A stretch of 64,000 bases of DNA from Vreelandella nanhaiensis (GTDB lineage: Bacteria; Pseudomonadota; Gammaproteobacteria; Pseudomonadales; Halomonadaceae): contig NZ_RZHF01000029.1 in assembly GCF_003990185.1 (NCBI RefSeq), positions 62,001 through 126,000 of the forward strand, given 5' to 3'. The notes under the pieces were generated by a model. The model saw only the letters and a program-made list of their open reading frames with translations. It had not been told where the DNA came from and made no database searches. This document shows positions 9,298 to 19,084 of the stretch, piece after piece. Numbering within the stretch: position 1 is the first letter of the stretch; each line of letters starts with the position of its first letter. A program made the position numbers and the translations under genes.

Positions 9298-9957
9298 ATG
9301 CTGGTAACCCCGACCCTGCTATTGGCCGGTTGTGAACGCACGCTTAATGCCCTGCTGGCGCGTGACCCTGCAGCCCCTTCCCGCCTGGCAGCGCTTGCAG
9401 GCAGCCGCCTGCTGGTCCGTCTGGAAAAGCCTCATCTCCAGCTGGTGCTGCACTACCATCTGGCGGGAATCGATCTGCTGCGCGGCGATGACGTGGAAGA
9501 GACTGACGTGGATGCGGTGGTAGAGCTTACCCCGGAAACATTTTCCGAGTGGGTCAGCGGTGCGTCCATTGAGCGGCTCATGTTTGACGGCAAACTTGCC
9601 GTTCGCGGGCGAATCCATCTGCTGGAAGCCACGCGTGACCTGCTGTTTGATCTTGATATCGACTGGGAAGGCGAGCTTGCCCGCTGGCTGGGCGATATGC
9701 CCGCCCACTCGTTTGCCGAAGGCGTGCGCCGCCTGACGCGCTGGGGATTGCGTGCCAAGGACGAGCTACTTCAGGATGTCTCTGAGTATGTGTTTGAAGA
9801 AGCCCGTCTGTTACCTGGACGCCAGCAGCGCGATATATTGCGTGACCACTTAACCGAGCTTGAGGTGGCTACCGACCGCCTGGAAGCGCGTCTTAATCGG
9901 CTGCACCGACGCTTAACCCTTGAAACATCGCCTGCTTCCCAGGAGCCCTCTTCATGA
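9298..9957 (+). CDS. ubiJ: Ubiquinone biosynthesis accessory factor UbiJ
   Basis: 219 residues with an N-terminal SCP2 lipid-binding domain (about 20-110; [32 protein letters not shown] region) and a predicted C-terminal coiled coil ([22 protein letters not shown] region). UbiJ is a soluble member of the Ubi metabolon that binds the lipid intermediates. It sits between ubiE and ubiB as in E. coli and Pseudomonas, and its stop overlaps the ubiB start in ATGA. Confidence 0.9.
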   Translation: MLVTPTLLLAGCERTLNALLARDPAAPSRLAALAGSRLLVRLEKPHLQLVLHYHLAGIDLLRGDDVEETDVDAVVELTPETFSEWVSGASIERLMFDGKLAVRGRIHLLEATRDLLFDLDIDWEGELARWLGDMPAHSFAEGVRRLTRWGLRAKDELLQDVSEYVFEEARLLPGRQQRDILRDHLTELEVATDRLEARLNRLHRRLTLETSPASQEPSS

Positions 9958-11576
9958 GCTTGCGCTTGTTCAAAATTCTTTGGGTTATTGCACGCCACCG
10001 GCTCGATACATTGATCCCCATGGAGCGACTACCCTTTTGGCTGCGCGCCTTGATGTGGTTCTCGCCGCTGCGGTTAATGGCCGTCGGCCGGCGTACACGC
10101 GGTGAACGGCTACGCCTGGCGCTGGAAGCACTCGGCCCCATTTTCATCAAATTTGGCCAGATGCTTTCCACGCGGCGTGACCTGCTGCCCGAGGATATCG
10201 CAGATGAGCTTAAGCGCCTTCAAGACCAGGTACCGCCCTTTCCTGGTGAGCTTGCCGTAGCACGGGTTGAAAAAGAGCTTGAGATGTCACTGGTGGAAGC
10301 ATTTGCCGAATTTGAGCAGATGCCACTCGCCTCGGCCTCCATTGCTCAGGTGCATGCCGCAAAGCTACACAGCGGAGAAGAGGTGGTGGTCAAGATCATT
10401 CGGCCGGGCATTGACCGCATCATGCGCCAGGACATGGCCCTGATGTATCAGGTCGCCAAGTTGCTTTCCAAGGTGCCCGAAGCGCGCAGGCTGCGCCCTG
10501 TGGAAGTTATCCGCGACTACGAATCAACGCTGTTCGATGAGCTCGACCTTTACAAGGAAGCGGCCAACACCTCCCAGCTCAAACGTAACTTTAAAGACTC
10601 ACCGCTGATGTTTGTGCCGACCATCTACTGGCCCTACACACGTCGTCATGTGATGGTTCAGGAGCGGATTCGCGGAATTCCGGTGGCAGACCTGGAGACG
10701 CTGACCGCCAAGGGTGCCAATCTTAAAAAGCTTGCCGAGCGCGGCGTCGAAATCTTCTTTACCCAGGTATTTCGCGACAACTTCTTTCATGCTGACATGC
10801 ACCCCGGCAACATCTTTGTTAATTGCGACAACCCTGAAGACCCGCAATATATTGCCATCGACTGCGGCATCGTGGGCAGCCTGACTCGTGAAGACCAGGA
10901 CTACCTGGCCCGCAACCTGCTGGCATTTTTTCATCAGGATTATTACGAAGTGGCGGCGCTGCATATCGAATCAGGCTGGGTAGGCGAAAATACCCGTGCC
11001 AATGAGTTTGCCGCAGCCATTCGCACCGTTTGCGAGCCCATATTAGAAAAACCCTTAAAGGATATTTCCTTTGGCCAGGTGCTATTGGGGCTTTTTCAAA
11101 CCGCACGCCGCTTCAATATGGAAGTACAGCCGCAGCTGGTGCTACTGCAAAAGACCTTGCTCAATATTGAGGGCCTTGGTCGCCAGCTCTACCCGGAGCT
11201 GGACCTGTGGAGTACCGCCAAGCCGTACCTTGAGCAGTGGATGAAGGAGCGCGCGGGCGTCAGCGGCCTTTGGGAGTCGTTAAAGCGCCAAGCACCCGAG
11301 CTTTCTCACCAACTGCCGGAACTTCCCGTGCTTGCTCATCAGGCACTTACCCGTATGGAAATTGAACATCGCCAGCGCCACCAGCAGGTCAATGCCATCC
11401 ATCATATGCAGCGCCATATGTCGCGCCAGAGTAAACGCCAGCATCGCCTGCGCATTGGGCTTTTGCTGGTAGCCATCGCCTTGGCCTGGCAGCCGCTTAG
11501 CACGTGGGCCGTTACTCAGGACTGGCCGATTCTGGCCGCGGCCGCCATTGGCCTACTGCTACTGCTATGGCAATAG
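9954..11576 (+). CDS. ubiB: Ubiquinone biosynthesis regulatory ATPase UbiB
   Basis: 540 residues, atypical kinase of the UbiB/ADCK family. The KxGQ motif is [27 protein letters not shown] is the nucleotide-loop region; HADMHPGN and DCGIVG are the catalytic and metal-binding motifs. The C-terminus carries two hydrophobic helices ([14 protein letters not shown] and [16 protein letters not shown]) that anchor it to the inner membrane. Translationally coupled to ubiJ by a 4-base overlap. Confidence 0.96.
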   Translation: MSLRLFKILWVIARHRLDTLIPMERLPFWLRALMWFSPLRLMAVGRRTRGERLRLALEALGPIFIKFGQMLSTRRDLLPEDIADELKRLQDQVPPFPGELAVARVEKELEMSLVEAFAEFEQMPLASASIAQVHAAKLHSGEEVVVKIIRPGIDRIMRQDMALMYQVAKLLSKVPEARRLRPVEVIRDYESTLFDELDLYKEAANTSQLKRNFKDSPLMFVPTIYWPYTRRHVMVQERIRGIPVADLETLTAKGANLKKLAERGVEIFFTQVFRDNFFHADMHPGNIFVNCDNPEDPQYIAIDCGIVGSLTREDQDYLARNLLAFFHQDYYEVAALHIESGWVGENTRANEFAAAIRTVCEPILEKPLKDISFGQVLLGLFQTARRFNMEVQPQLVLLQKTLLNIEGLGRQLYPELDLWSTAKPYLEQWMKERAGVSGLWESLKRQAPELSHQLPELPVLAHQALTRMEIEHRQRHQQVNAIHHMQRHMSRQSKRQHRLRIGLLLVAIALAWQPLSTWAVTQDWPILAAAAIGLLLLLWQ

Positions 11577-11644
11577 CACCAATTTTTCCAGACACTGCCC
11601 AATAGGGTGGCCAACGGCTATGCTTATTGTATGAAAGGAGACAT

Positions 11645-12004
11645 ATGAACACACCTTCGACGCCCAACCGCGCCCCTGTGCTCGACGCTCTTGCAGAGGT
11701 ATTGAAACAGCGGCGTAGCGCCTCTCCGGATAATTCTTATGTTGCCTCCTTGCATCACAAGGGTTTGAACAAGATACTCGAAAAAGTGGGCGAAGAAGCC
11801 ACCGAAACGCTTCTTGCCGCCAAGGATGCCGAGCACGGTAGTGAAGCGCAGCGCCAAGCGCTGATCGCAGAGACAGCCGACCTGTGGTTTCATAGCCTGG
11901 TCATGCTGTCTCACCTGGAGCTTGACCATCAGGATGTTTTAAACGAGCTGGCGCGACGTTTTGGCATTTCCGGCCATGATGAAAAAGCCGCCCGTACGCC
12001 ATAA
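11645..12004 (+). CDS. hisE: Phosphoribosyl-ATP pyrophosphatase (stand-alone HisE)
   Basis: 119 residues. Second enzyme step of histidine synthesis, converting PR-ATP to PR-AMP. The MazG-like helical fold shows [23 protein letters not shown] with the metal-binding glutamates, and [17 protein letters not shown]. The frame opens 6 codons earlier, but AAAGGAG is correctly spaced only for the ATG at 11645. In Pseudomonas hisI precedes this gene; here only a 68-bp spacer lies between ubiB and hisE. Confidence 0.93.
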   Translation: MNTPSTPNRAPVLDALAEVLKQRRSASPDNSYVASLHHKGLNKILEKVGEEATETLLAAKDAEHGSEAQRQALIAETADLWFHSLVMLSHLELDHQDVLNELARRFGISGHDEKAARTP

Positions 12005-12039
12005 CAACCCCTACGAACAGAATCAATGAGGAAATGCAT

Positions 12040-12306
12040 ATGTTAGGTGGCATCAGTATTTGGCAGCTGCTGATTGTATTAGGCATCATCATCCTGATCT
12101 TCGGCACCAAAAAATTGCGTAACGTAGGTAGCGACCTGGGCGGCGCGGTCAAAGGTTTCAAGAATGCCGTGCATGAAGAAGACAAGGACGATGCGAAGCA
12201 GGATAACGCAGCGCCTCAGGCCAAGGTAAGCCACGAAGAGCCTGTAAACACCTACGACGCTCAAGCCGAAGAAAACACCACGGCCCGCAACGAAGAGCGC
12301 AAATAA
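12040..12306 (+). CDS. tatA: Sec-independent translocase subunit TatA
   Basis: 88 residues. N-terminal membrane helix ([18 protein letters not shown]), the [21 protein letters not shown] amphipathic helix region, and an acidic hydrophilic tail. GAGG at 12028-12031 fits the ATG at 12040 and is too close to the ATG two codons upstream. TatA polymerises to form the protein-conducting site. First gene of tatABC. Confidence 0.95.
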   Translation: MLGGISIWQLLIVLGIIILIFGTKKLRNVGSDLGGAVKGFKNAVHEEDKDDAKQDNAAPQAKVSHEEPVNTYDAQAEENTTARNEERK

Positions 12307-12309
12307 TTT

Positions 12310-12780
12310 ATGCTGGATATCGGCTTTCTTGAACTGATGCTTATTGGTGTCGTGGGCCTTCTGGTGCTGGGCCCTGAGCGTCTTCCCCGGGCGGCGCGTA
12401 CCACCGGCCTTTGGATTGGCAAGATCAAGCGTACGGTATCCGGCATGCAACGCGAGATCAGCGCTCAGCTTGAAGCGGAAGAGTTGCGCCAAACGCTCAA
12501 GGAACAGCAGAAGACGCTCAACGACAGCTTGAAAAAAGCCAAGCAGGACGTAGAGAGCATTGCCGAACCGACGCGCTCTTCTGGAGCGGCACCTACCTTC
12601 TCCCAAGCCAGGCAGGAAACCGCCGAACAGGAAACCCAACGACGCGTTGCCCATGCAAGCGCCCAGCTTGATGATGCGCTTCAGGAAGTAAACGACACGG
12701 CACCAGAGCCCGCTTCTGCCAAGCCTGTTGAGGCAGAATCTGTCAAGGTGACTTCTCAAAAGGATAGCAACTACCCATGA
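12310..12780 (+). CDS. tatB: Sec-independent translocase subunit TatB
   Basis: 156 residues. Starts MLDIGFLELMLIGVVGLLVLGPERLP, the membrane helix and conserved GPERLP hinge of TatB, followed by a long charged helix and a disordered tail. TatB forms the twin-arginine signal receptor with TatC. It starts 3 bases after tatA and overlaps tatC by 4 bases (ATGA). Confidence 0.95.
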   Translation: MLDIGFLELMLIGVVGLLVLGPERLPRAARTTGLWIGKIKRTVSGMQREISAQLEAEELRQTLKEQQKTLNDSLKKAKQDVESIAEPTRSSGAAPTFSQARQETAEQETQRRVAHASAQLDDALQEVNDTAPEPASAKPVEAESVKVTSQKDSNYP

Positions 12781-13559
12781 GTACTCCTGGTGACTCTCGG
12801 GGGCCCCAGAATGACCAACACCAGGCACCTTTGATTGAACATTTAATCGAGCTGCGTATGCGGCTTGTTCGTGCGGTGGTGGTGGTTCTAGTAGTTTTTC
12901 TTGGCCTCTACGCTTTTGCCAATGATATCTACAGCTTTGTGGCCGAGCCGTTAATGGCCCTGCTGCCACCCGGCTCACAGATGATTGCCACCGAAGTGGC
13001 CTCGCCGTTTCTAGCCCCGTTCAAGCTGACTCTGGTGGTTGCAGTCTTTATTGCGATCCCGTTCGTGCTTCACCAAGCATGGGCATTTATCGCCCCCGGG
13101 CTTTACGACAATGAAAAAGCGCTGGCGATACCCATTCTGGTTTCCAGCATCGCGCTTTTCTATGCAGGCGCGGCGTTTGCCTATTATGTGGTATTCCCAC
13201 TGCTGTTTGCCTTTTTCACCCAGACAGGGCCTGAAAACGTCGCGGTAATGACCGATATCAACCAGTATTTAAACTTCGTGCTAAAGCTCTTTTTTGCCTT
13301 TGGCTTGGCGTTTGAAATACCTATCGCAACGTTTTTATTGATCCTGTCCGGTGCAACCAGCGTCGAGAGCCTTTCCAAAAAGCGGCCGTATATTTTTTTA
13401 GGCTGCTTTGTAGTGGGCATGCTGTTGACACCACCGGATGTAGTATCACAAAGCCTGCTCGCCCTGCCCATGTATCTGCTTTATGAGGTAGGCCTGCTAT
13501 TTGGCCGCCTAGTGCGTAAAAAGCGCGAGGAAAGAGAAGCAGAAGAACAGGACTCTTAA
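12777..13559 (+). CDS. tatC: Sec-independent translocase subunit TatC
   Basis: 260 residues with six membrane segments. N-terminal QAPLIEHLIELRMRLVRA, the central AWAFIAPGLYDNEKA motif and the SGATSVESLSKKRPYIFLGCFVVGMLLTPPDVVSQ segment are family hallmarks. It recognises the twin-arginine motif. Ends in a charged cytoplasmic tail. Last gene of a run from ubiE to a strong terminator at 13611. Confidence 0.96.
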   Translation: MSTPGDSRGPQNDQHQAPLIEHLIELRMRLVRAVVVVLVVFLGLYAFANDIYSFVAEPLMALLPPGSQMIATEVASPFLAPFKLTLVVAVFIAIPFVLHQAWAFIAPGLYDNEKALAIPILVSSIALFYAGAAFAYYVVFPLLFAFFTQTGPENVAVMTDINQYLNFVLKLFFAFGLAFEIPIATFLLILSGATSVESLSKKRPYIFLGCFVVGMLLTPPDVVSQSLLALPMYLLYEVGLLFGRLVRKKREEREAEEQDS

Positions 13560-13610
13560 TCTTTACCCCTGTAAGGCGTTCTCTTCAAACTCTTTAAACC
13601 GCACACGATA

Positions 13611-13645
13611 AAAAGCCCCTGCTATCACGGATAACAGGGGCTTTT
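13611..13645. terminator. Bidirectional terminator between tatC and elbB
   Basis: AAAAGCCCCTG (13611-13621) pairs perfectly with CAGGGGCTTTT (13635-13645). It lies between convergent tatC (+) and elbB (-) with suitable tracts for both directions. Confidence 0.9.
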
Positions 13646-13682
13646 AGGTTTGGTGTGTTGGGCGTTATAGATTCAACACTTT

Positions 13683-14342
13683 CTAATCCATCATCTCAGC
13701 GATTCGATCCACCAGTTTGAAAATACCAGTGGCGGCGTCGCTGATCCGGGTCGCCAGCATATAAGCGGGGGTTGTCACGACACGGTGTTCAAGGTCCACC
13801 ACAATATCATCCACTGCGCAGCTGCGGTGCAAGCCGCCCATAGCGCTGATCGCCCCTGCCACACTGGGGTCATGACCCACGGTGACAGCAATGCTATCGC
13901 CTAATAACCGGGGCACCAGCACCGGAGCAATGCACATCAAACCAATTGGCTTGGCGTCTTTCCAAAAACCTACCAGCGCATCTTTCAAAGCATCCAGCAC
14001 CTGCATATTCTCGGTTTCAACGGCAAAGTCAGAAAGGTTTTTTGCCACACCGAAACCACCCGGCACAATGACCGCATCGAAGGCATCTGACTCTAGTTCG
14101 CTGAGCGGCTGGATATCGCCGCGGGCAAGGCGCGCCGACTCCTGCAACACATTACGAGACTCGCCTTCCACCGGCTCCTGAGTAAGGTGATTAACTACAT
14201 GATACTGCTCGATGTCGGGCGCAAAGCAGCGGTAATTGATGCCTAACTGATCCAAACGCAGCAGCGTCAATGTAGTTTCATAAATTTCTGAACCATCAAA
14301 AACGCCACAACCTGCCAATACTACTGCCACCTGTTTGGTCAT
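13683..14342 (-). CDS. elbB: Glyoxalase-like protein ElbB (DJ-1/PfpI family)
   Basis: 219 residues from MTKQVAVVLAGCGVFDGSEI, preceded by GGAGAAAG. The frame runs 27 codons further upstream without family similarity. DJ-1/PfpI fold with the nucleophile elbow Cys in IGLMCIAPVLVP and PGGFGVAKNLSDFA. ElbB has been linked to isoprenoid metabolism in E. coli and shows glyoxalase activity; the physiological role is unsettled. Confidence 0.9.
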   Translation of the reverse strand: MTKQVAVVLAGCGVFDGSEIYETTLTLLRLDQLGINYRCFAPDIEQYHVVNHLTQEPVEGESRNVLQESARLARGDIQPLSELESDAFDAVIVPGGFGVAKNLSDFAVETENMQVLDALKDALVGFWKDAKPIGLMCIAPVLVPRLLGDSIAVTVGHDPSVAGAISAMGGLHRSCAVDDIVVDLEHRVVTTPAYMLATRISDAATGIFKLVDRIAEMMD

Positions 14343-14451
14343 GCCTTTCTCCTTGTCCCTGGGTTGCCTATTGTTATCAGGCAAGCAACTGCTCACTTTA
14401 GTCAGTCTGGAAGAGAGCCACAAGACGGCTTTCGCCGCAAGACATGCCTGA

Positions 14452-15522
<1,071 letters not shown>

Positions 15523-15528
15523 CTCATA

Positions 15529-15566
15529 TGTCATTAAGATGACAGGTAGGTGACACTTATTTGTCA
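15529..15566. promoter_or_regulatory. Pho-box-like array upstream of ppk
   Basis: Four TGTCA half-sites occur at exactly 11-bp intervals: TGTCA at 15529 and 15562 on the plus strand and TGACA (TGTCA on the minus strand) at 15540 and 15551. PhoB binds TGTCA direct repeats 11 bp apart. The inner pair on the minus strand reads TGTCACCTACCTGTCAT, close to the Pho-box consensus. ppk starts 76 bases downstream. The PhoB assignment is inferred. Confidence 0.55.
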
Positions 15567-15642
15567 TCTTTCTCCCCCATACTGCTTCAAGCGCTAGCGA
15601 TCGCGTTATGCTAGTTAAAGCCATTACTGCGGGGGAGCAATT

Positions 15643-17835
15643 ATGGACGAGCACGTTTCAACATCCACGACGCTATCATTAAGCGAATCACCTGGCGTCG
15701 AAGGTGATGGCCTGCCCTTGCGTATTAATCGTACGCTTAGCGGCGTACACGCCAGAGAGGCGTTGAACGAAACCGACCTCGACGACCCGCAGCTTTATTT
15801 CAACCGCGAACTTTCCCATCTTCAGTTTAATATTCGCGTACTGGAACAAGCGTTGGACGATGCTCATCCGTTGCTGAACCGCCTGATGTTTTTACTGATT
15901 TTCTCATCCAATATGGATGAGTTCTTCGAAATCCGCGTGGCAGGTTTAAAACATCAAATGGCACTGGGGGATGATACGACAGCCGCCGATGGCCGCCTGC
16001 CCAAGGCGGTGCTTGCCGAAATCTCAGAAATAGCCCATAAGCAGATCGCCCGCCAGTACCAGATCCTTAACGATACTCTGCTTCCTGCACTGGAGCATCA
16101 GGGGCTTCGCTTTCGCCGCCGCGACCAGTGGACCGATGAGCAGAAAGCCTGGGTGTATGAGCTGTTCAACAACGAAATTATGCCAGTCATCAGCCCGATC
16201 GGCCTTGACCCTTCGCACCCCTTTCCCCGTCTGGTTAACAAAAGTCTTAATTTTATTGTTGAGCTGGAAGGCAAAGATGCCTTTGGCCGAGCTGGCGGCA
16301 TGGCGATACTCCCCGCACCGCGCTCGCTTCCCCGGTTAATGCCTCTGCCCAAAGAGCTGTGTGCCGAAGGGTTTTCTGAGTATGTTTTCCTGTCATCGAT
16401 GATTCACGCCCATGCCGAGGAGTTGTTTCCTGGCATGCGCGTGCGTGGCTGCTATCAGTTCCGGCTAACCCGTAATGCGGACATGACCGTGGACCCAGAA
16501 GAGGTTTCGGACCTGGCCTCTGCGTTACGCGGCGAACTCCTCGCCCGCCGCTACGGCCGCGGCGTACGCCTGGAGGTTGCCGATAACTGCCCAGATGACC
16601 TGATCAACTTCTTGCTGCGCCAGTTTGAATTGGATGCAGAGGATCTATACCGCGTTCAGGGGCCGGTTAATTTAACCCGCATGATGTCAGTGTTAGGTGA
16701 TGTTGACCGCCCTGAGCTAGTGTATCGCCCCTACACGCCGAGCCTGCCCAAGGCGCTGAAAAGCGGCAGCCTGTTTGATGCTATTGCCAAAAACGACATA
16801 CTCCTGCACCACCCGTTCCAGTCATTCTCGCCCATCGAGGAGCTGCTGCGCGAAGCCGCCCGCGACCCCGATGTGCTGGCCATCAAGCAGACGCTTTATC
16901 GCACAGGGGCCGACTCGTCTATTGTCAGCGCGCTGGTGGATGCCGCAAGCCAGGGCAAGGAAGTGACCGTGGTGATCGAGCTGCGCGCCCGTTTTGATGA
17001 AGCGGACAACCTGCAGCTTGCCTCACGTTTGCAGGAAGCCGGCGCCATCGTCATTTATGGTGTGATGGCGTACAAGACGCATGCCAAGATGCTGCATATC
17101 GTTCGGCGCGAGAAGGGGGAGCTGCGCCATTATGCCCACCTTGGCACAGGAAACTACCACGCCAAGACGGCCAAGCTTTACACCGATTATAGCCTTCTGA
17201 CGGCCAATAAAGCGCTTTGCGCCGATGTACACAAGGTCTTTCAGCAGCTTTCCGGTATGGGCCGGGCACGCAAGATTGATACGCTGCTGCACGCCCCGTT
17301 TACCCTTCACGAACGCTTGGTGGAAATGATTGATCGTGAAGCCCAGCTGGCCCTCAAGGGCAAGCGCGGGCATATCATCATCAAATGCAACTCGTTGACT
17401 GAACCCAAGCTGATCAAAGCGCTTTATCGCGCTTCGCAGGCGGGCGTTGAGTGTGATTTGATCATTCGCGGCATGTGCTGCTTGAAGCCCAGCCTACCCG
17501 GCATTTCTGAAAATATCCGCGTGCGCTCGATCATCGGCCGGTTTCTGGAGCACACCCGGGTCTTTCATTTTCATAATGACGGCAAGTCAGAAACATGGTG
17601 CTCAAGCGCCGACTTCATGTCGCGCAATATGTTCCATCGGGTCGAGACCTGCTTTCCGCTGCTGGATAAAAAGCTCGCCACCCGGGTACGTAAGGATCTG
17701 GAAACGTATCTGGTCGATAACTGCCAGAGCTGGCTATTGCAAAGTGATGGCAGCTACCGTTCGCAAGACCCCGGCAATGGTGACGCTATAAGCGCTCAGG
17801 AAACGCTGCTTTACGCCTACGCTACCAAAAGTTAG
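15643..17835 (+). CDS. ppk: Polyphosphate kinase 1
   Basis: 730 residues, full length. Reversibly builds polyphosphate from ATP. N-terminal domain has FNRELSHLQFNIRVLEQA and FLLIFSSNMDEFFEIRVAGL segments; the two phospholipase D-like C-terminal domains hold KTHAKMLHIVRRE with the phosphorylated histidine, HLGTGNYH and the later IRGMCCLKPSLPG and HFHNDG regions. Carries an unusually long N-terminal extension of about 40 residues before the conserved part. Likely phosphate-regulated given the upstream TGTCA array. GGGGGAG precedes the ATG. Confidence 0.95.
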   Translation: MDEHVSTSTTLSLSESPGVEGDGLPLRINRTLSGVHAREALNETDLDDPQLYFNRELSHLQFNIRVLEQALDDAHPLLNRLMFLLIFSSNMDEFFEIRVAGLKHQMALGDDTTAADGRLPKAVLAEISEIAHKQIARQYQILNDTLLPALEHQGLRFRRRDQWTDEQKAWVYELFNNEIMPVISPIGLDPSHPFPRLVNKSLNFIVELEGKDAFGRAGGMAILPAPRSLPRLMPLPKELCAEGFSEYVFLSSMIHAHAEELFPGMRVRGCYQFRLTRNADMTVDPEEVSDLASALRGELLARRYGRGVRLEVADNCPDDLINFLLRQFELDAEDLYRVQGPVNLTRMMSVLGDVDRPELVYRPYTPSLPKALKSGSLFDAIAKNDILLHHPFQSFSPIEELLREAARDPDVLAIKQTLYRTGADSSIVSALVDAASQGKEVTVVIELRARFDEADNLQLASRLQEAGAIVIYGVMAYKTHAKMLHIVRREKGELRHYAHLGTGNYHAKTAKLYTDYSLLTANKALCADVHKVFQQLSGMGRARKIDTLLHAPFTLHERLVEMIDREAQLALKGKRGHIIIKCNSLTEPKLIKALYRASQAGVECDLIIRGMCCLKPSLPGISENIRVRSIIGRFLEHTRVFHFHNDGKSETWCSSADFMSRNMFHRVETCFPLLDKKLATRVRKDLETYLVDNCQSWLLQSDGSYRSQDPGNGDAISAQETLLYAYATKS

Positions 17836-17848
17836 CCATGACGTTAAC

Positions 17849-17878
17849 GCCAAAGGCCGGAAATTACCGGCTTTTGGC
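17849..17878 (+). terminator. Hairpin after ppk, probable terminator
   Basis: GCCAAAGGCCGG (17849-17860) pairs with CCGGCTTTTGGC (17867-17878), 12 bp with one G-T pair and an AAATTA loop, 13 bases after the ppk stop. The T run lies inside the stem rather than after it, so termination strength is uncertain. Confidence 0.55.
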
Positions 17879-18059
17879 ATGCATTTAGATGTGGTCAGCC
17901 TCTATAACGAGGCATCGTTCAAACTAGACGAAAAAGCCTACCAACAAGCTCTTTTCAGTACCTTCCTTTTCAGAAAGCTTCAGTAATTGTTTAAATTCAC
18001 ATGAACATTAAATACGCACACAGCTAAGCGTATGAGAAAATGTCACGATAAAACCGTTT

Positions 18060-18079
18060 TATGTGAATAATTTCACATA
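18060..18079. promoter_or_regulatory. Probable MetR operator
   Basis: TATGTGAA-TAAT-TTCACATA is a perfect 8-bp inverted repeat containing TGAA...TTCA, the known MetR half-sites (consensus has a 5-base gap; here 4). It lies 66 bases before metR, suggesting autoregulation. Confidence 0.55.
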
Positions 18080-18145
18080 GCCAGCCTAACCCGATACCAT
18101 TAACTGATCTAATTTTTATTGTCAGCAAGGTGAATCAAGCTCAAC

Positions 18146-19084
18146 ATGATCGAATTACGCCATTTACGTACGCTACTTGCCCTGCGTGAGACGGGGTCGC
18201 TGGTGGAGGCGGCCGAACGGGTTCACCTTACCCAGTCGGCGCTTTCTCATCAGTTAAAGGATCTGGAGAGCCGGGTTAATAGCGCGCTGTTTGTGCGTAA
18301 AACGCGTCCGGTTGAATTTACCCGCGCCGGCTTGCGGCTATTGACACTGGCCGATCAGATTCTGCCAGAAGTGCGCAAGGCCGAGCGCGATGTGGCGCGC
18401 CTGGCAGGTACCGAGCAGGGCCGCCTGCATATGGCTATTGAGTGTCATAGTTGCTTTCAGTGGTTGATGCCGACAGTAGACTACTTTCGCGACCACTGGC
18501 CTGAAGTGGAAATTGATATTCCCAGCGGTCACCACTTCGACCCATTGCCAGCATTGGCCCGTGAACAACTTGACCTGGTGATTACCGCCGACCCTCAGCC
18601 GCTTGAAGGCGTGCACTATGCGCCGCTATTTCGCTACGAAGGGCTTCTAGCCGTGGCAAAACAGCACCCCTACGCTGGGCAAGGCTTCGTGGAGCCGCAG
18701 GCACTGGCGGACCAGACGCTGATTACCTACCCCGTTGAGCAGTCTCGTCTGGATGTTTTCACCCAGTTCCTGGCCCCGGCTAACGTGCGCCCCCAGGAGA
18801 TCCGTACGGCGGAACTCACCATCATGATGATGCAGCTGGTTGCCAGCGGACGTGGTGTCTGCGCGCTGCCCAACTGGGCGCTAACGGAATACCTGGAACG
18901 GGATTACGTCAGCGTCGTAAAACTGGGGGAAAGTGGCATCTGGAGCACGCTTTACGCCGCCGTTCGGGAAGAGACCTTGGAAGCCCCCTGGATGCAGGAT
19001 TTTTTATGCACCGCCCAAGAGACCTCGTTCGCCGTTCTGTCAGGAATCAAGCCAGCGGCTCACGACGAGGAATCAGCAGCGTAA
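18146..19084 (+). CDS. metR: LysR-type regulator MetR
   Basis: 312 residues. Begins MIELRHLRTLLALRETGSLVEAAE, with the helix-turn-helix around residues 18-40 (HLTQSALSHQLKDLE). The effector domain keeps MetR features such as AIECHSCFQWLMP and YPVEQSRLDVFTQFL and ends WSTLYAAVRE. MetR controls methionine genes with homocysteine as coactivator. No methionine gene is adjacent. Its last 38 bases overlap the 3' end of the opposing sensor kinase gene. Confidence 0.9.
   Translation: MIELRHLRTLLALRETGSLVEAAERVHLTQSALSHQLKDLESRVNSALFVRKTRPVEFTRAGLRLLTLADQILPEVRKAERDVARLAGTEQGRLHMAIECHSCFQWLMPTVDYFRDHWPEVEIDIPSGHHFDPLPALAREQLDLVITADPQPLEGVHYAPLFRYEGLLAVAKQHPYAGQGFVEPQALADQTLITYPVEQSRLDVFTQFLAPANVRPQEIRTAELTIMMMQLVASGRGVCALPNWALTEYLERDYVSVVKLGESGIWSTLYAAVREETLEAPWMQDFLCTAQETSFAVLSGIKPAAHDEESAA

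Larger units (their letters stand above)
17836..18145. other. Intergenic region between ppk and metR
   Basis: 310 bases, AT-rich in its second half. Holds the hairpin after ppk (17849-17878) and the metR palindrome (18060-18079). No small open frame with a ribosome binding site is seen. Confidence 0.6.

Noticed and set aside
12079-12978. 299-residue minus-strand frame over tatABC
   Set aside because: Antisense to the Tat genes, which have full motif support.
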